NCBI GenBank assembly: GCA_002336915.1
Contig: DDET01000004.1
Location: 1 to 44,336 of the forward strand
Direction: 5' to 3'
Length of the DNA: 44,336 bases
From: Bacteroidetes bacterium UBA1947
GTDB taxonomy: Bacteria; Bacteroidota; Bacteroidia; Chitinophagales; Chitinophagaceae
Shown here: one piece after another, positions 1 through 7,982 of the stretch
Numbering within the stretch: the first letter of the stretch is position 1
Layout: every line of letters starts with the position of its first letter
Notes under the pieces: model-generated
What the model was told of the DNA's origin: nothing
Database searches by the model: none
What the model saw: the letters and a program-made list of their open reading frames with translations, nothing else
Program-made: the position numbers and the translations under genes

Positions 1-2
1 AG

Positions 3-1187
3 AGCGAAGGCTGTATGCGCGATGCCCTCTCGATGCTGGACAGGATAGTGAGCTTCACCAATGGTATGCTTACCTACAGCAATACCATGGAGCACCTTAA
101 CCTGCTGGATGCCGACTACTACTTTAAGCTGGTGGACCATATGCTAAGCCAGGACGTAAGCGGCACACTGCTGCTGCTGGATCAGGTACTGGAAAAGGGC
201 TTTGAGGGCGATGTGATCATCAATGGCCTTGCCGAGCATATGCGCAACCTGCTGCTATGCAAAGACCCACGCATGGCCAAGCTGCTGGATGTACCCAACG
301 ACCACAAGCAGGTGTACTATGAGAAGGCCAACCAGGCACCACCGTCTTTTGTCTTAACGGCGCTCAACGTGATAAACGACAGCGAGCTGCAGTACAAGAA
401 CGCCACCAATAAAAGGCTACATGTGGAGATGTGCCTGATACGTCTCTGCTATGTGCTGCAGGCCACCAAAATGCAGGCCGAGGATGTAAAAAAAAACAGC
501 AGTAATATAGTTCCGCAGCCTGCTGTGAGCAATGCCCATATGCAGCCCGTAACCAGTACGGTAAATGTAGCGCCACAGGTATCGGCAGGTAGTGCCAGCA
601 TGCCGGTTTATATGGCCCCTGCACAGGCAGCGCCGGTAGTGGCAGAGCCTGCACAGCCTAAGCCACAGCCGGTATACACACCACCCACGCCACAGCCCGC
701 CAACAGCAATATGCCCCCGCCATCGCAGGCAAGGCGCATCAGCAAGAGCCTGCTGGGCGAAATAGAAAATGAAGTAAACAATACCACGGGCAATACGGTC
801 GTGCAGAAAGAGCTGAGCCAGGAGCTGGTGAACGAGGTATTTGAAAAATATAAGCAAACTCTCCGCGACCAGAACCGCAGCGTATACCATGCCCAGTTCA
901 GCGGCATGACGGTAGAAGTTCCCCAGCCCGACGAAGTCCGTTTCATAACCCCCAACGACCTGACCGATGCCTATGTAAAGGAGCTGCGCGATGTGCTGAT
1001 AGACTTCTTCCGAACCCACACCGGCATAGCTGCCCTGCGGGTAACCAGCGAGATACGCATAGACACCAGCAATTTAAAGCCGCAGGAAAAGATCCTGAGC
1101 CGCCCCGAGATATACGAGGTTATGGCTGCCAAGAACCCCAACCTGGCCAAGCTAAAGGAGGGATTGAATATGCAGATCGATTATTAG
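3..1187 (+). CDS. dnaX: DNA polymerase III subunit gamma/tau, C-terminal part (5' end cut by window edge)
   Basis: This is the clamp-loader ATPase subunit of the replicative polymerase. The frame is open to the window start, and the first visible residues (SEGCMRDALSMLDR) match the sensor-2 region of DnaX, where the family usually reads GSMRDALSLLDQ. So the ATPase N-terminus lies outside the window and the ATG at 15 is internal. After it comes the helical clamp-loader collar (to about codon 150), then a Pro/Ala/Gln-rich linker (roughly codons 165-245) and a tau-like C-terminal domain ending at a TAG at 1185-1187. The stop codon is immediately followed by an inverted short-period repeat. Confidence 0.93.
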   Translation, partial: SEGCMRDALSMLDRIVSFTNGMLTYSNTMEHLNLLDADYYFKLVDHMLSQDVSGTLLLLDQVLEKGFEGDVIINGLAEHMRNLLLCKDPRMAKLLDVPNDHKQVYYEKANQAPPSFVLTALNVINDSELQYKNATNKRLHVEMCLIRLCYVLQATKMQAEDVKKNSSNIVPQPAVSNAHMQPVTSTVNVAPQVSAGSASMPVYMAPAQAAPVVAEPAQPKPQPVYTPPTPQPANSNMPPPSQARRISKSLLGEIENEVNNTTGNTVVQKELSQELVNEVFEKYKQTLRDQNRSVYHAQFSGMTVEVPQPDEVRFITPNDLTDAYVKELRDVLIDFFRTHTGIAALRVTSEIRIDTSNLKPQEKILSRPEIYEVMAAKNPNLAKLKEGLNMQIDY

Positions 1188-1282
1188 TTGGCTTGTTCAT
1201 TGGTTGACTTGTTGAGTGGTTTACATATGTTTTTCAATAAATTAAGTGCCAATCAACTAATCAACTGCTCAACTAATCAACC
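1186..1282. repeat. Inverted array of degenerate 8-bp units between dnaX and the E2 gene
   Basis: The right arm holds four adjacent 8-mers: AATCAACT (1251-1258), AATCAACT (1259-1266), GCTCAACT (1267-1274) and AATCAACC (1275-1282). The left arm (about 1186-1217) holds four degenerate units in the complementary sense, AGTTGGCT, TGTTCATT, GGTTGACT and TGTTGAGT. The arms can pair across a loop of about 33 bases, best between 1202-1217 and 1267-1282. It may act as a dnaX terminator-like structure or be a dispersed repeat. No T-run follows the right arm. Confidence 0.7.
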
Positions 1283-1290
1283 TGAATTAC

Positions 1291-1298
1291 TATTTTTG
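1291..1298 (+). promoter_or_regulatory. Putative -7 box (TATTTTTG) of the E2 gene
   Basis: TATTTTTG is an exact match to the Bacteroidota -7 consensus TAnnTTTG and lies 26 bases before the ATG at 1325. No clear TTG -33 element is visible at the expected distance, so this rests on the -7 box alone. Confidence 0.45.
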
Positions 1299-1324
1299 AG
1301 TCCGAATTAGAACAAACAACGACT

Positions 1325-2650
1325 ATGGCTGAAGTGATACGCATGCCGCTGCTGAGCGATACGATGAAGGAAGGGGTGATAGCGGAATGGCACAAAAAAG
1401 TAGGTGATAAAGTAAAAGCAGATGACGTAATAGCCGATGTGGAGACCGATAAGGCCACCATGGAGGTTATGCCCTATGTGGACGGAACCCTGCTATATAT
1501 TGGTGTGGAGAAAGGTAAAGGTGTACCGGTAAACGGCATCATGGCTATAATAGGCAAGGAAGGCGAGGACTACAGTGCACTGCTGAAGGATGATGCCGCT
1601 AAGCCCGCCGCAGCCGCCGAGGCACCAAAAGAAGAAGCCCAAAAGGCTGATGCGCCCAAGCAAGAGGCCCCCAAGGCTGAAGCTCCAAAAACCGAAGCTG
1701 CACCACAGCAGCAGGCAGCACCTGCCGCAGCACCGCAAGCGGCAGCCCCGGCACCGGAAACACCCGCCGAAACCGACGAACGTTTAAAGGCATCTCCACT
1801 GGCCAAGAAGCTGGCGGAGGAAAAAGGCATAGACCTGCAGCAGGTAAAAGGCAGTGGCGACAATGGCCGCATCATAAAGCGCGATGTGGACAGCTTCACA
1901 CCTGCAGCAGCCGCTCCTGCACCGCAAAAGGCTGCGGCGCAGGTAATGCAATTTGCCCCGGTTGGGCAGGAAGGCCATACCGACAAGCCGCTGAGCCAGA
2001 TGAGGAAGATAATAGCCCAGAGGCTGGCCGAAAGCAAGTTCAGTGCACCGCACTTCTACCTCCGCATGACGGTGAAGATGGACAATGCAATGGAGGCACG
2101 CAAAGCCATCAATGCAGTAAGCCCGGTTAAAGTATCCTTCAATGACTTGATCATAAAAGCATGTGCAATGGCCCTGCGCCAGCACCCCGATGTGAACAGT
2201 TCATGGATGGGCGATTTCATTCGCGCCAACAATCATATACACGTAGGTACAGCAGTAGCCGTGGAAGACGGACTGATAGTACCGGTGATAAAATTTGCCG
2301 ATCAGAAGTCTCTGTCGCAGATAGCGCAGGAGGCAAGCACGCTGATAGATAAAGCACGCAATAAAAAATTACAACCGCCGGAATTTACCGGTAATACATT
2401 TACCATATCCAACCTCGGTATGATGGATATAGATGAGTTCACAGCCATCATCAATCCGCCGGATGCATGTATACTGGCAGTAGGCAAGATAGAGCCTACA
2501 CCTGTAGTGGAGAACAATGAAGTAGTGGTACGCAACCTGCTGAAGCTTACCCTCAGCTGCGACCATAGGGTAGTGGATGGTGCAGTAGGTTCACGCTTCC
2601 TGCAAACACTGAAAGCACACCTGGAGAACCCGGTGACAATGCTGGTTTAA
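1325..2650 (+). CDS. Dihydrolipoamide acetyltransferase (E2) of the pyruvate dehydrogenase complex
   Basis: The product transfers the acetyl group from lipoyl-lysine to CoA and forms the core of the 2-oxoacid dehydrogenase complex. The N-terminal lipoyl domain (about residues 3-78) carries the lipoylation motif ETDKATME with K43. A long Ala/Pro/Lys/Glu-rich flexible linker follows, then a peripheral subunit-binding domain (about 155-190, SPLAKKLAEEKGIDL). The C-terminal catalytic domain ends in DHRVVDG with H414 and D418. There is one lipoyl domain, and the length of 441 residues is normal for such E2 enzymes. The acyl specificity (pyruvate rather than 2-oxoglutarate or branched-chain) is inferred from overall resemblance to Bacteroidota PDH E2. 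No E1 or E3 gene is adjacent, so this gene stands alone. Confidence 0.9.
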   Translation: MAEVIRMPLLSDTMKEGVIAEWHKKVGDKVKADDVIADVETDKATMEVMPYVDGTLLYIGVEKGKGVPVNGIMAIIGKEGEDYSALLKDDAAKPAAAAEAPKEEAQKADAPKQEAPKAEAPKTEAAPQQQAAPAAAPQAAAPAPETPAETDERLKASPLAKKLAEEKGIDLQQVKGSGDNGRIIKRDVDSFTPAAAAPAPQKAAAQVMQFAPVGQEGHTDKPLSQMRKIIAQRLAESKFSAPHFYLRMTVKMDNAMEARKAINAVSPVKVSFNDLIIKACAMALRQHPDVNSSWMGDFIRANNHIHVGTAVAVEDGLIVPVIKFADQKSLSQIAQEASTLIDKARNKKLQPPEFTGNTFTISNLGMMDIDEFTAIINPPDACILAVGKIEPTPVVENNEVVVRNLLKLTLSCDHRVVDGAVGSRFLQTLKAHLENPVTMLV

Positions 2651-2747
2651 GTCAAAGGTCAAAAGTGAAAAATCTGAAAGTCTGCATAAAAAAATGTCCT
2701 TCGCGCGAAGGACATTTTTAGTTTTTGACTTTTAAGTTTTGAATTTC
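2651..2747. repeat. Period-7 complementary runs flanking a terminator
   Basis: Left of the terminator hairpin the sequence runs GTCAAAG, GTCAAAA, GTGAAAA (2651-2671). To its right it runs AGTTTTT, GACTTTT, AAGTTTT, GAATTTC (2720-2747). The two runs are roughly complementary, so they extend the hairpin as an imperfect outer stem. Confidence 0.5.
2689..2719. terminator. Bidirectional intrinsic terminator
   Basis: The perfect palindrome TGTCCTTCGCGCGAAGGACA is preceded by an A-run and followed by TTTTT, so it can terminate both the E2 gene (plus) and the convergent membrane-protein gene (minus). Confidence 0.88.
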
Positions 2748-3149
2748 TTAAGCGATATCCGGGTACAATGGTAACTCTTCCGGTTCGCGACGTATCTCGG
2801 TATACCAGAACACCGGGAAGGCTATGGGGGCTGCGAATGTCATAAATAGTATCCATGTGGTCTTGGCCGCGCCGTTCATACTTACCAGTCGCGCTATGTG
2901 TATCACAAAGTAAACAAGCACTGCGGCGGTGATAGCAAAGCAAAGTGAGAAGAAGAACAGTGTACCGCCATAGTTCTGCGACAGCAGGCTGGACATAGAC
3001 ACATGGTCTTCCATAATGCCCTTACTAATAAGGCTGCGCATGATGATGAGATACTGTATCAGCCAGCCCATGTAAGAGAGCAATGGTAGAAAGCTGATAA
3101 TACCCATCCTGCGTTTCATACGATAATCCATCTTTCCTATACGATGCAT
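2748..3149 (-). CDS. Small integral membrane protein of unknown function
   Basis: A product of 133 residues with three hydrophobic segments (about residues 17-38, 60-88 and 98-116), a basic N-terminus and an acidic C-terminal tail (RREPEELP). I chose the ATG at 3149, giving MHRIGKMDYRMKRR; an upstream in-frame ATG at 3212 would add a non-membrane-like N-terminus reaching into the promoter region of the divergent gene. The last segment with a Pro, FWY and a basic/acidic end loosely recalls PLDc_N-type membrane domains, but I do not recognise the family with confidence. Confidence 0.6.
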   Translation of the reverse strand: MHRIGKMDYRMKRRMGIISFLPLLSYMGWLIQYLIIMRSLISKGIMEDHVSMSSLLSQNYGGTLFFFSLCFAITAAVLVYFVIHIARLVSMNGAAKTTWILFMTFAAPIAFPVFWYTEIRREPEELPLYPDIA

Positions 3150-3230
3150 AACATAAATTTTTTGGTTCTGATGATATTTGCAACAATACTGTGCCACGGG
3201 CTTTGTTAACATAATTTTGTGGCTAAGTTG

Positions 3231-3260
3231 TTGGCATTCCCCTGGTTTTTGTTATATTTT
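3231..3260 (+). promoter_or_regulatory. Putative promoter of the GH44 gene
   Basis: TTG (3231-3233), a 19-base spacer and TATATTTT (3253-3260) fit the Bacteroidota TTTG-N19-TAnnTTTG pattern with one mismatch in the -7 box. The ATG follows at 3285. An exact -7 box, TAATTTTG, also occurs at 3212-3219 and is an alternative. Confidence 0.4.
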
Positions 3261-3284
3261 TATAGATGCATTAACAGTCCTGTT

Positions 3285-5138
3285 ATGAAGAAAAACTACG
3301 CGCTTATTCTCTTATTGATGCTCATCGGCGTTGCTGCACAGGGCCAGGTGAATGTGACCTATACCATTAACACTGCACAAGACAGGCATAACATCAGTCC
3401 ATACATATACGGTATCAATAACGGGGTGTATAAAAAGGCCACCTGGAGGCGCTGGGGCGGCAACCGCACATCGGCCTATAACTGGGAAAATAACTACTCG
3501 AATGCAGGCGCAGATTACTTTGATAATAATGACGACTACCTGCCATGGGTGATGAACCTGCCGGCTAACCAGTACAAAAGTGCCGCATCGGTACTGAAGG
3601 CGTTTCATGATAGCGCCATGGCACAGAATGCAGTGAGTGGAATCACACTGCCAATGGTTGGCTGGGTATCGAAGGACGGAAATGGAGTCGTAACTGCCGG
3701 TGAACTGGCACCATCTGCACGATGGGCACAGGTGCAGGACATAAAAGGCGCAGCATTTACCCTAACACCCGACACTACCGACAGTAAGATATACGTAGAC
3801 GAAGAACTGAACTTTCTCATCAGTACATTCGGGCATGCAAATACGGCTACTGGCATTAAAGCCTACATAATGGACAATGAGCCGGGGCTCTGGTGCTCGC
3901 AGTTCCAGCATATGCGGAGCAACTGCCTGACATATAATGAACTGCTGACGAAAACTGATACATTGGCCGCAACCGTTAAGAATATGGACTCGAGTGCCTT
4001 GGTAATGGGGCCTGAATCGTTTGGTTTTAGTGAATACTGGGACCTGCAGAATGCAAGCGATAAAGCCAATTATGCAGCCGATCATTGGTTTGTAGATTCT
4101 TACCTGAAACATATGCAGGCCTCATCAACTGCTGCGGGAAAGAGACTGCTGGATGTATACTCCGTACACTGGTACCCGGACCTGTATACCGTCCAGGTTT
4201 ACTCGGAAGATACCGACCACCAGACCTGCATACAGCGCATGCAGTGTATCCGCAGCCTCTGGGACAGCAGCTATGTGGAGGATAGCTGGATAGGGCAGTG
4301 GTTCGCGCCTGAGCTGCCTATGATACCGCATATTAAAAACTCCATCAACCAGTTTTACCCAGGCACTAAATTCGCCATCAATGAGTACGATTATGGTGGG
4401 CACCACCATATATCGGGTGGTATAGCGCAGGTTGATGCGCTGGGAGCATTCGGTAAGACCGGTGTGGATTATGCTGCGCTATGGGGAGATATTAACGGCT
4501 ACAATATTTCTGCCTTCGACCTATATAGGAACTATGATGGCAACAACAGCAAGTATGGTGATATCTATGTAAAATCATCCTGCAGCAACCCGGATACTTC
4601 GTCTGTATACGCATCGGTGGAGGATAGCACCAATAAAACGCTGCACATAATGGTGCTGAACAAATCGGGCTACAATAGTATTAATGCGACTATAAATATT
4701 CAAAGTGCGGTAACGTATAATAAGGCAGACATGTACTATTTCAATGGCCAGGATTCTGCTATACAGCATGTTGCTTTGCCTGCGGCTGCACTGAATAGTA
4801 ATACATTCACATACAGCATTCCATCTTACACAGCTGCTCATTTTGTACTGCGGGATACAACAGTTGTGGTTGCAGTAAATGAACTGAATAAAGAACAAAT
4901 AGGGCTGTCAGTATTCCCTAACCCGGCGCGGGGCGAGACTTTTGTTTACTATGAAAATAATAACGCTGCTATGGGTACTGTAACTATTTCAGACCTGCAA
5001 GGCAGGGTGGTAAAGAGCTATGAAGGATTAAAGGGTAGCGGGCAGGTCTCTTGCTCCCTGCAGGCTGCAGGTGTCTACTTTGTGCGCTACAGCGACGGGG
5101 TATATAGCAAAACAGAAAAACTGGTAATACTGAAATAA
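3285..5138 (+). CDS. Secreted glycoside hydrolase family 44 (endoglucanase/xyloglucanase-like) with T9SS sorting domain
   Basis: A predicted secreted beta-glycanase of 617 residues. A signal peptide (residues 1-20, ending AAQGQ) precedes a GH44-like TIM-barrel. It shows the family motifs RRWGGNRTSAYNWENN near the N-terminus, DNEPGLW with the likely acid/base E199, and NEYDYGG with the likely nucleophile E367, followed by HISGGIAQVDALG. A beta-sandwich region follows, then a T9SS type A sorting domain (about the last 75 residues, starting at VFPNPARGETFVYY). The start at 3285 is preferred over an upstream in-frame GTG at 3219 because it puts the signal peptide at the N-terminus. Known GH44 enzymes cleave beta-1,4-glucan or xyloglucan; the actual substrate is inferred. 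The gene stands alone with its own terminator, not in a polysaccharide-utilisation cluster. Confidence 0.88.
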   Translation: MKKNYALILLLMLIGVAAQGQVNVTYTINTAQDRHNISPYIYGINNGVYKKATWRRWGGNRTSAYNWENNYSNAGADYFDNNDDYLPWVMNLPANQYKSAASVLKAFHDSAMAQNAVSGITLPMVGWVSKDGNGVVTAGELAPSARWAQVQDIKGAAFTLTPDTTDSKIYVDEELNFLISTFGHANTATGIKAYIMDNEPGLWCSQFQHMRSNCLTYNELLTKTDTLAATVKNMDSSALVMGPESFGFSEYWDLQNASDKANYAADHWFVDSYLKHMQASSTAAGKRLLDVYSVHWYPDLYTVQVYSEDTDHQTCIQRMQCIRSLWDSSYVEDSWIGQWFAPELPMIPHIKNSINQFYPGTKFAINEYDYGGHHHISGGIAQVDALGAFGKTGVDYAALWGDINGYNISAFDLYRNYDGNNSKYGDIYVKSSCSNPDTSSVYASVEDSTNKTLHIMVLNKSGYNSINATINIQSAVTYNKADMYYFNGQDSAIQHVALPAAALNSNTFTYSIPSYTAAHFVLRDTTVVVAVNELNKEQIGLSVFPNPARGETFVYYENNNAAMGTVTISDLQGRVVKSYEGLKGSGQVSCSLQAAGVYFVRYSDGVYSKTEKLVILK

Positions 5139-5143
5139 TAAAA

Positions 5144-5173
5144 ATCCCCCGAAGCTTTTGGGGGATCTTTTTT
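5144..5173 (+). terminator. Intrinsic terminator after the GH44 gene
   Basis: ATCCCCC (5144-5150) pairs with GGGGGAT (5160-5166) around a 9-base loop, and a T-run follows. Confidence 0.9.
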
Positions 5174-5200
5174 GTAAAATATTTTGTGACTGGGGCATCA

Positions 5201-5758
5201 TCATACATTTAGCCCCACCTTAACCGTGTACTTAATAAGGGCATGGCAGTGAAGTTCTTTAGTTGTCGTACGCCTCATTCTTCCGATCAGGTTATAAGAT
5301 AGATTATTGGCTTTGAAATAATCTTTCAACTCCATGCTTTTATCAACAGGCAATGAAACCTTAAGCGCGCCGTCATCAGGGTTATTGTCATTTTGCACTA
5401 CTGTTATCATGCCGGGTTTGTTGTCCGATGCGAAGGTGAATTTGTAAGATTGCAGAGCGCCCCAGTTGTTTACATCATCACCATCAATTAGCTCCACAGT
5501 GGCGGAACTGATCTTGGCGGACTTAATATTGTTCGCACTAAAAGAACTGCTGGCCCTGATGATACTGTCTATATTCAGAAAGGTGTTAAAGGCTGCGAAT
5601 GAAGTATCATCCGTAGTCGTTATTACAGGAATTACAAAATCTATAGTTGTAGACTGCATACCTATGCTGACACCAACGCCATCGATCACTTTGCTACACG
5701 AAGAATACATGGCCAGCATAGCCAAGCCTGCTGCTATTAAAATGCTCTTTCTGATCAT
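5201..5758 (-). CDS. Putative lipoprotein, paralogue 1 of a tandem pair
   Basis: A predicted exported lipoprotein of 185 residues. The signal peptide ends in a lipobox with C21 (MYSSCSKV). The rest looks like a compact beta-rich domain. It is clearly related to the next gene: both share a DFxIPxI(T/S)TT segment after the signal, an NxDSxIxA segment, xANNIxxAKI or GAGNITNAKI, MELKDYF or VELKDYF, and a nearly identical C-terminal motif, GRMRRTTTKELHCHALIKYT here. I do not recognise a named family. Its own -7 box and a terminator upstream suggest separate transcription from the paralogue. The function is unknown; the location is probably the periplasm or outer membrane. Confidence 0.75.
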   Translation of the reverse strand: MIRKSILIAAGLAMLAMYSSCSKVIDGVGVSIGMQSTTIDFVIPVITTTDDTSFAAFNTFLNIDSIIRASSSFSANNIKSAKISSATVELIDGDDVNNWGALQSYKFTFASDNKPGMITVVQNDNNPDDGALKVSLPVDKSMELKDYFKANNLSYNLIGRMRRTTTKELHCHALIKYTVKVGLNV

Positions 5759-5776
5759 GAGTGTTTTTTATATATT

Positions 5777-5784
5777 CAAATATA
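5777..5784 (-). promoter_or_regulatory. Putative -7 box of lipoprotein paralogue 1
   Basis: On the minus strand this reads TATATTTG, an exact TAnnTTTG match, 18 bases before the ATG at 5758. Confidence 0.5.
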
Positions 5785-5808
5785 ACGTTTTCAATTTGTT
5801 ATGCGCAC

Positions 5809-5836
5809 AACAAAGGGGGCTTTTGCCCCCTTTGTT
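5809..5836 (-). terminator. Intrinsic terminator between the paired lipoprotein genes
   Basis: A 12-bp perfect stem (5809-5820 with 5825-5836) built on GGGGGC/GCCCCC and closed by a TTTT loop. It lies downstream of paralogue 2 and upstream of paralogue 1 and so separates the two transcription units. Confidence 0.8.
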
Positions 5837-5871
5837 TGTTAAAATTATGTTATAACGTTTTTGGTGTGTTA

Positions 5872-6429
5872 TTACAAACTAACTGTAAGCGTGTATTTGA
5901 TAGTAGCCTTGGCGTGTAATACATGGCTTGTGGTACGACGCATTTTACCGCTCAATGAATAATTGAAAGATGTTGCATTGAAGTAGTCTTTCAGTTCTAC
6001 ATCTGTATTTGGGTTTAATGACAAATAAGATGCAGGAACGTCGGGATTACTGGTTACGGAAGCAATAGTGATCATGTCTGTCTTAGTATTAGAAGAAAGA
6101 GATGCCGAACAGCTTTCCAGGTTAGAGAAGTTGTTATCCACATCATTGTTGGTAATGGTAATGGACATTGAAACTATCTTGGCATTGGTAATGTTACCTG
6201 CACCCAGTTCTGAGTTTGCTGCCTTAATAGCACTATCAACGTTAACTGCTGCAGTAAAAGAACCCATTGCCGTACCAGCTGCGGTAGTGCTTATAGCAGG
6301 TATATCAAAAGTAAGTTCGGTAGTATTGATATCTACGTTTGCTTTAACCAGATCCTTGGTTTTCTTGCAGGACTGTAGCGAGGATGTACAAATGGCCGCG
6401 GCAATCAAAAAAAGTGTGATTTTCTTCAT
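5872..6429 (-). CDS. Putative lipoprotein, paralogue 2 of a tandem pair
   Basis: A predicted exported lipoprotein of 185 residues with lipobox cysteine C20 (SSLQSCKKT). It is the same length as the neighbouring paralogue and alignable with it along its whole length: TELTFDIPAISTT near the N-terminus, NVDSAIKAANSELGAG, NITNAKI, VELKDYF and the C-terminal GKMRRTTSHVLHAKATIKYT. The pair is best explained by tandem duplication followed by divergence. No catalytic motif is visible, and no family is recognised. Confidence 0.75.
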   Translation of the reverse strand: MKKITLFLIAAAICTSSLQSCKKTKDLVKANVDINTTELTFDIPAISTTAAGTAMGSFTAAVNVDSAIKAANSELGAGNITNAKIVSMSITITNNDVDNNFSNLESCSASLSSNTKTDMITIASVTSNPDVPASYLSLNPNTDVELKDYFNATSFNYSLSGKMRRTTSHVLHAKATIKYTLTVSL

Positions 6430-6473
6430 TTTTTAAATCGTTTAAGGTTAAGTAATAAAGGGGTAATGAGCTG

Positions 6474-6481
6474 CAAATGTA
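6474..6481 (-). promoter_or_regulatory. Putative -7 box of lipoprotein paralogue 2
   Basis: On the minus strand this reads TACATTTG, an exact TAnnTTTG match, 44 bases before the ATG at 6429. Confidence 0.45.
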
Positions 6482-6619
6482 ATAGCATATTTTTGAATAT
6501 TAAATCCCGACGCAGCTTTTTTCGCAATTTAGCCAAGACTGTCAAATAAATATATGATAAAATAAGGTGTGAAGATAAAACGCGGACAAATAATGCTACC
6601 TACACTAGGTCATTTACCT

Positions 6620-6627
6620 TATCTTCG
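6620..6627 (+). promoter_or_regulatory. Putative -7 box of sucC
   Basis: TATCTTCG matches TAnnTTTG with one mismatch and lies 18 bases before the sucC ATG. No -33 element was found. Confidence 0.4.
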
Positions 6628-6645
6628 CCCAAATTTTTTTGCTGT

Positions 6646-7866
6646 ATGAATTTGCATGAATACCAGGCCAAAGAGTTACTGAAACGTTACAAAGTACCCA
6701 CACAGGAAGGCATAGCTGCTGAAAAAGTGGATGACGCTATAAACGCCTACAAGCAAATATCCGTTAATAACGGGACGAAATTTGCTGTTGTAAAAGCACA
6801 GATACATGCCGGTGGCCGCGGTAAGGGGCGTATGACAGAAGTGCCCGACCAAAGCGGTGTTTCCGTAGTGAAAAGTGCCGAAGATGTAGAAAGAGTTGCT
6901 AAAAATATACTCGGTAACACGCTTGTTACTATCCAGACAGGCCCGGTGGGTAAGAAGGTGCATAAGATACTGATAGCGCAGGACGTGTATTATGACGGGC
7001 CAAGCGAGCGTAAGGAATTCTACCTGTCAATACTGCTGGACCGTGCTAAGAAACAGAACGTGATCATGTACAGTACGGAAGGTGGAATGGACATTGAAGA
7101 AGTGGCACATAACACCCCGGAAAAAATATTCCGCGAGTGGGTAACGCCCAACCTTCCGTTACAGGCATTCCAGGCAAGAAAGATAGCTTTCAACTTTGGC
7201 CTGAGCGGTGATGCGTTCAAGAACATGGTAAAGTTCGTTACCAACCTGTACAGCGCATATGTAGGGCTCGACTGCTCCATGCTGGAAATAAACCCCCTGT
7301 TCAAAGCAGCTGATGATAAGGTAATAGCCGTGGACTGCAAGATGAACCTGGATGAGAACGCGTTAATGCGCCATCCTGACCTTGCAGACATGCGCGATAA
7401 ATTTGAAGAAGACCCAACAGAAGTGGAAGCAGGCGAGCATAACCTGAACTATGTGAAGCTGGACGGCAATGTAGGCTGTATGGTGAACGGTGCCGGCCTT
7501 GCTATGGCTACCATGGATATGATTAAGCTGGCAGGCGGGGAACCGGCCAACTTCCTGGACGTAGGTGGTAGTGCAAATGCCCAAACAGTAGAAGCGGGTT
7601 TCCGCATTATACTGAAAGACCCCAATGTAAAAGCGATACTCATTAATATATTCGGTGGTATCGTTCGTTGCGACAGGGTAGCGGCAGGCGTTATTGAAGC
7701 ATACCATAAGCTGGGCGACATACATATCCCGATCATTGTGCGCCTGCAAGGTACCAATGCAGAACAGGCACAGGAACTGATCGTGAACTCAGGGCTGAAA
7801 GTGCAATCGGCCATACTGCTGAGTGAGGCTGCTGAACTGGTGCAGAAAGCGGTAAGTGCTAATTAA
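6646..7866 (+). CDS. sucC: Succinate-CoA ligase (ADP-forming) beta subunit
   Basis: The beta subunit of the TCA-cycle enzyme that converts succinyl-CoA to succinate with substrate-level phosphorylation. The N-terminus MNLHEYQAKELLKRYKVP is diagnostic for SucC. An ATP-grasp domain follows (HAGGRGKG, then DCSMLEINPL and AVDCKMNLDENA as Mg/ATP-binding segments), and a C-terminal ligase domain includes GGSANAQTVEAGFRI, NIFGGIVRCDRVAAGVI and RLQGTNAEQA. The length of 406 residues is slightly longer than the usual ~390. The partner sucD is not adjacent, and a strong terminator follows directly, so the two subunits appear to be transcribed separately here. Confidence 0.96.
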   Translation: MNLHEYQAKELLKRYKVPTQEGIAAEKVDDAINAYKQISVNNGTKFAVVKAQIHAGGRGKGRMTEVPDQSGVSVVKSAEDVERVAKNILGNTLVTIQTGPVGKKVHKILIAQDVYYDGPSERKEFYLSILLDRAKKQNVIMYSTEGGMDIEEVAHNTPEKIFREWVTPNLPLQAFQARKIAFNFGLSGDAFKNMVKFVTNLYSAYVGLDCSMLEINPLFKAADDKVIAVDCKMNLDENALMRHPDLADMRDKFEEDPTEVEAGEHNLNYVKLDGNVGCMVNGAGLAMATMDMIKLAGGEPANFLDVGGSANAQTVEAGFRIILKDPNVKAILINIFGGIVRCDRVAAGVIEAYHKLGDIHIPIIVRLQGTNAEQAQELIVNSGLKVQSAILLSEAAELVQKAVSAN

Positions 7867-7905
7867 ACCGCAACTTACTTGATTTAAAGGATTACTACGA
7901 TATAG

Positions 7906-7933
7906 AAAAAGCCACTCAATTGAGTGGCTTTTT
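7906..7933. terminator. Intrinsic terminator after sucC
   Basis: A perfect 28-bp palindrome: AAAAAGCCACTCAA followed directly by its complement TTGAGTGGCTTTTT, then more T residues on the plus strand. Confidence 0.9.
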
Positions 7934-7982
7934 GTTTTTATATTTTTTACGATTGCCGTACATTTAATAAATGATGTGGATA

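Noticed and set aside
417..1019. Long minus-strand frame across the dnaX region
   Set aside because: It is the complement of a clear dnaX coding frame, is full of low-complexity Tyr/Gly/Arg runs, and has no recognisable domain or promoter.
1570..2037. Alanine/serine-rich minus-strand frame opposite the E2 gene
   Set aside because: Its composition is a by-product of the Ala/Pro/Lys-rich linker codons of the E2 gene on the plus strand.
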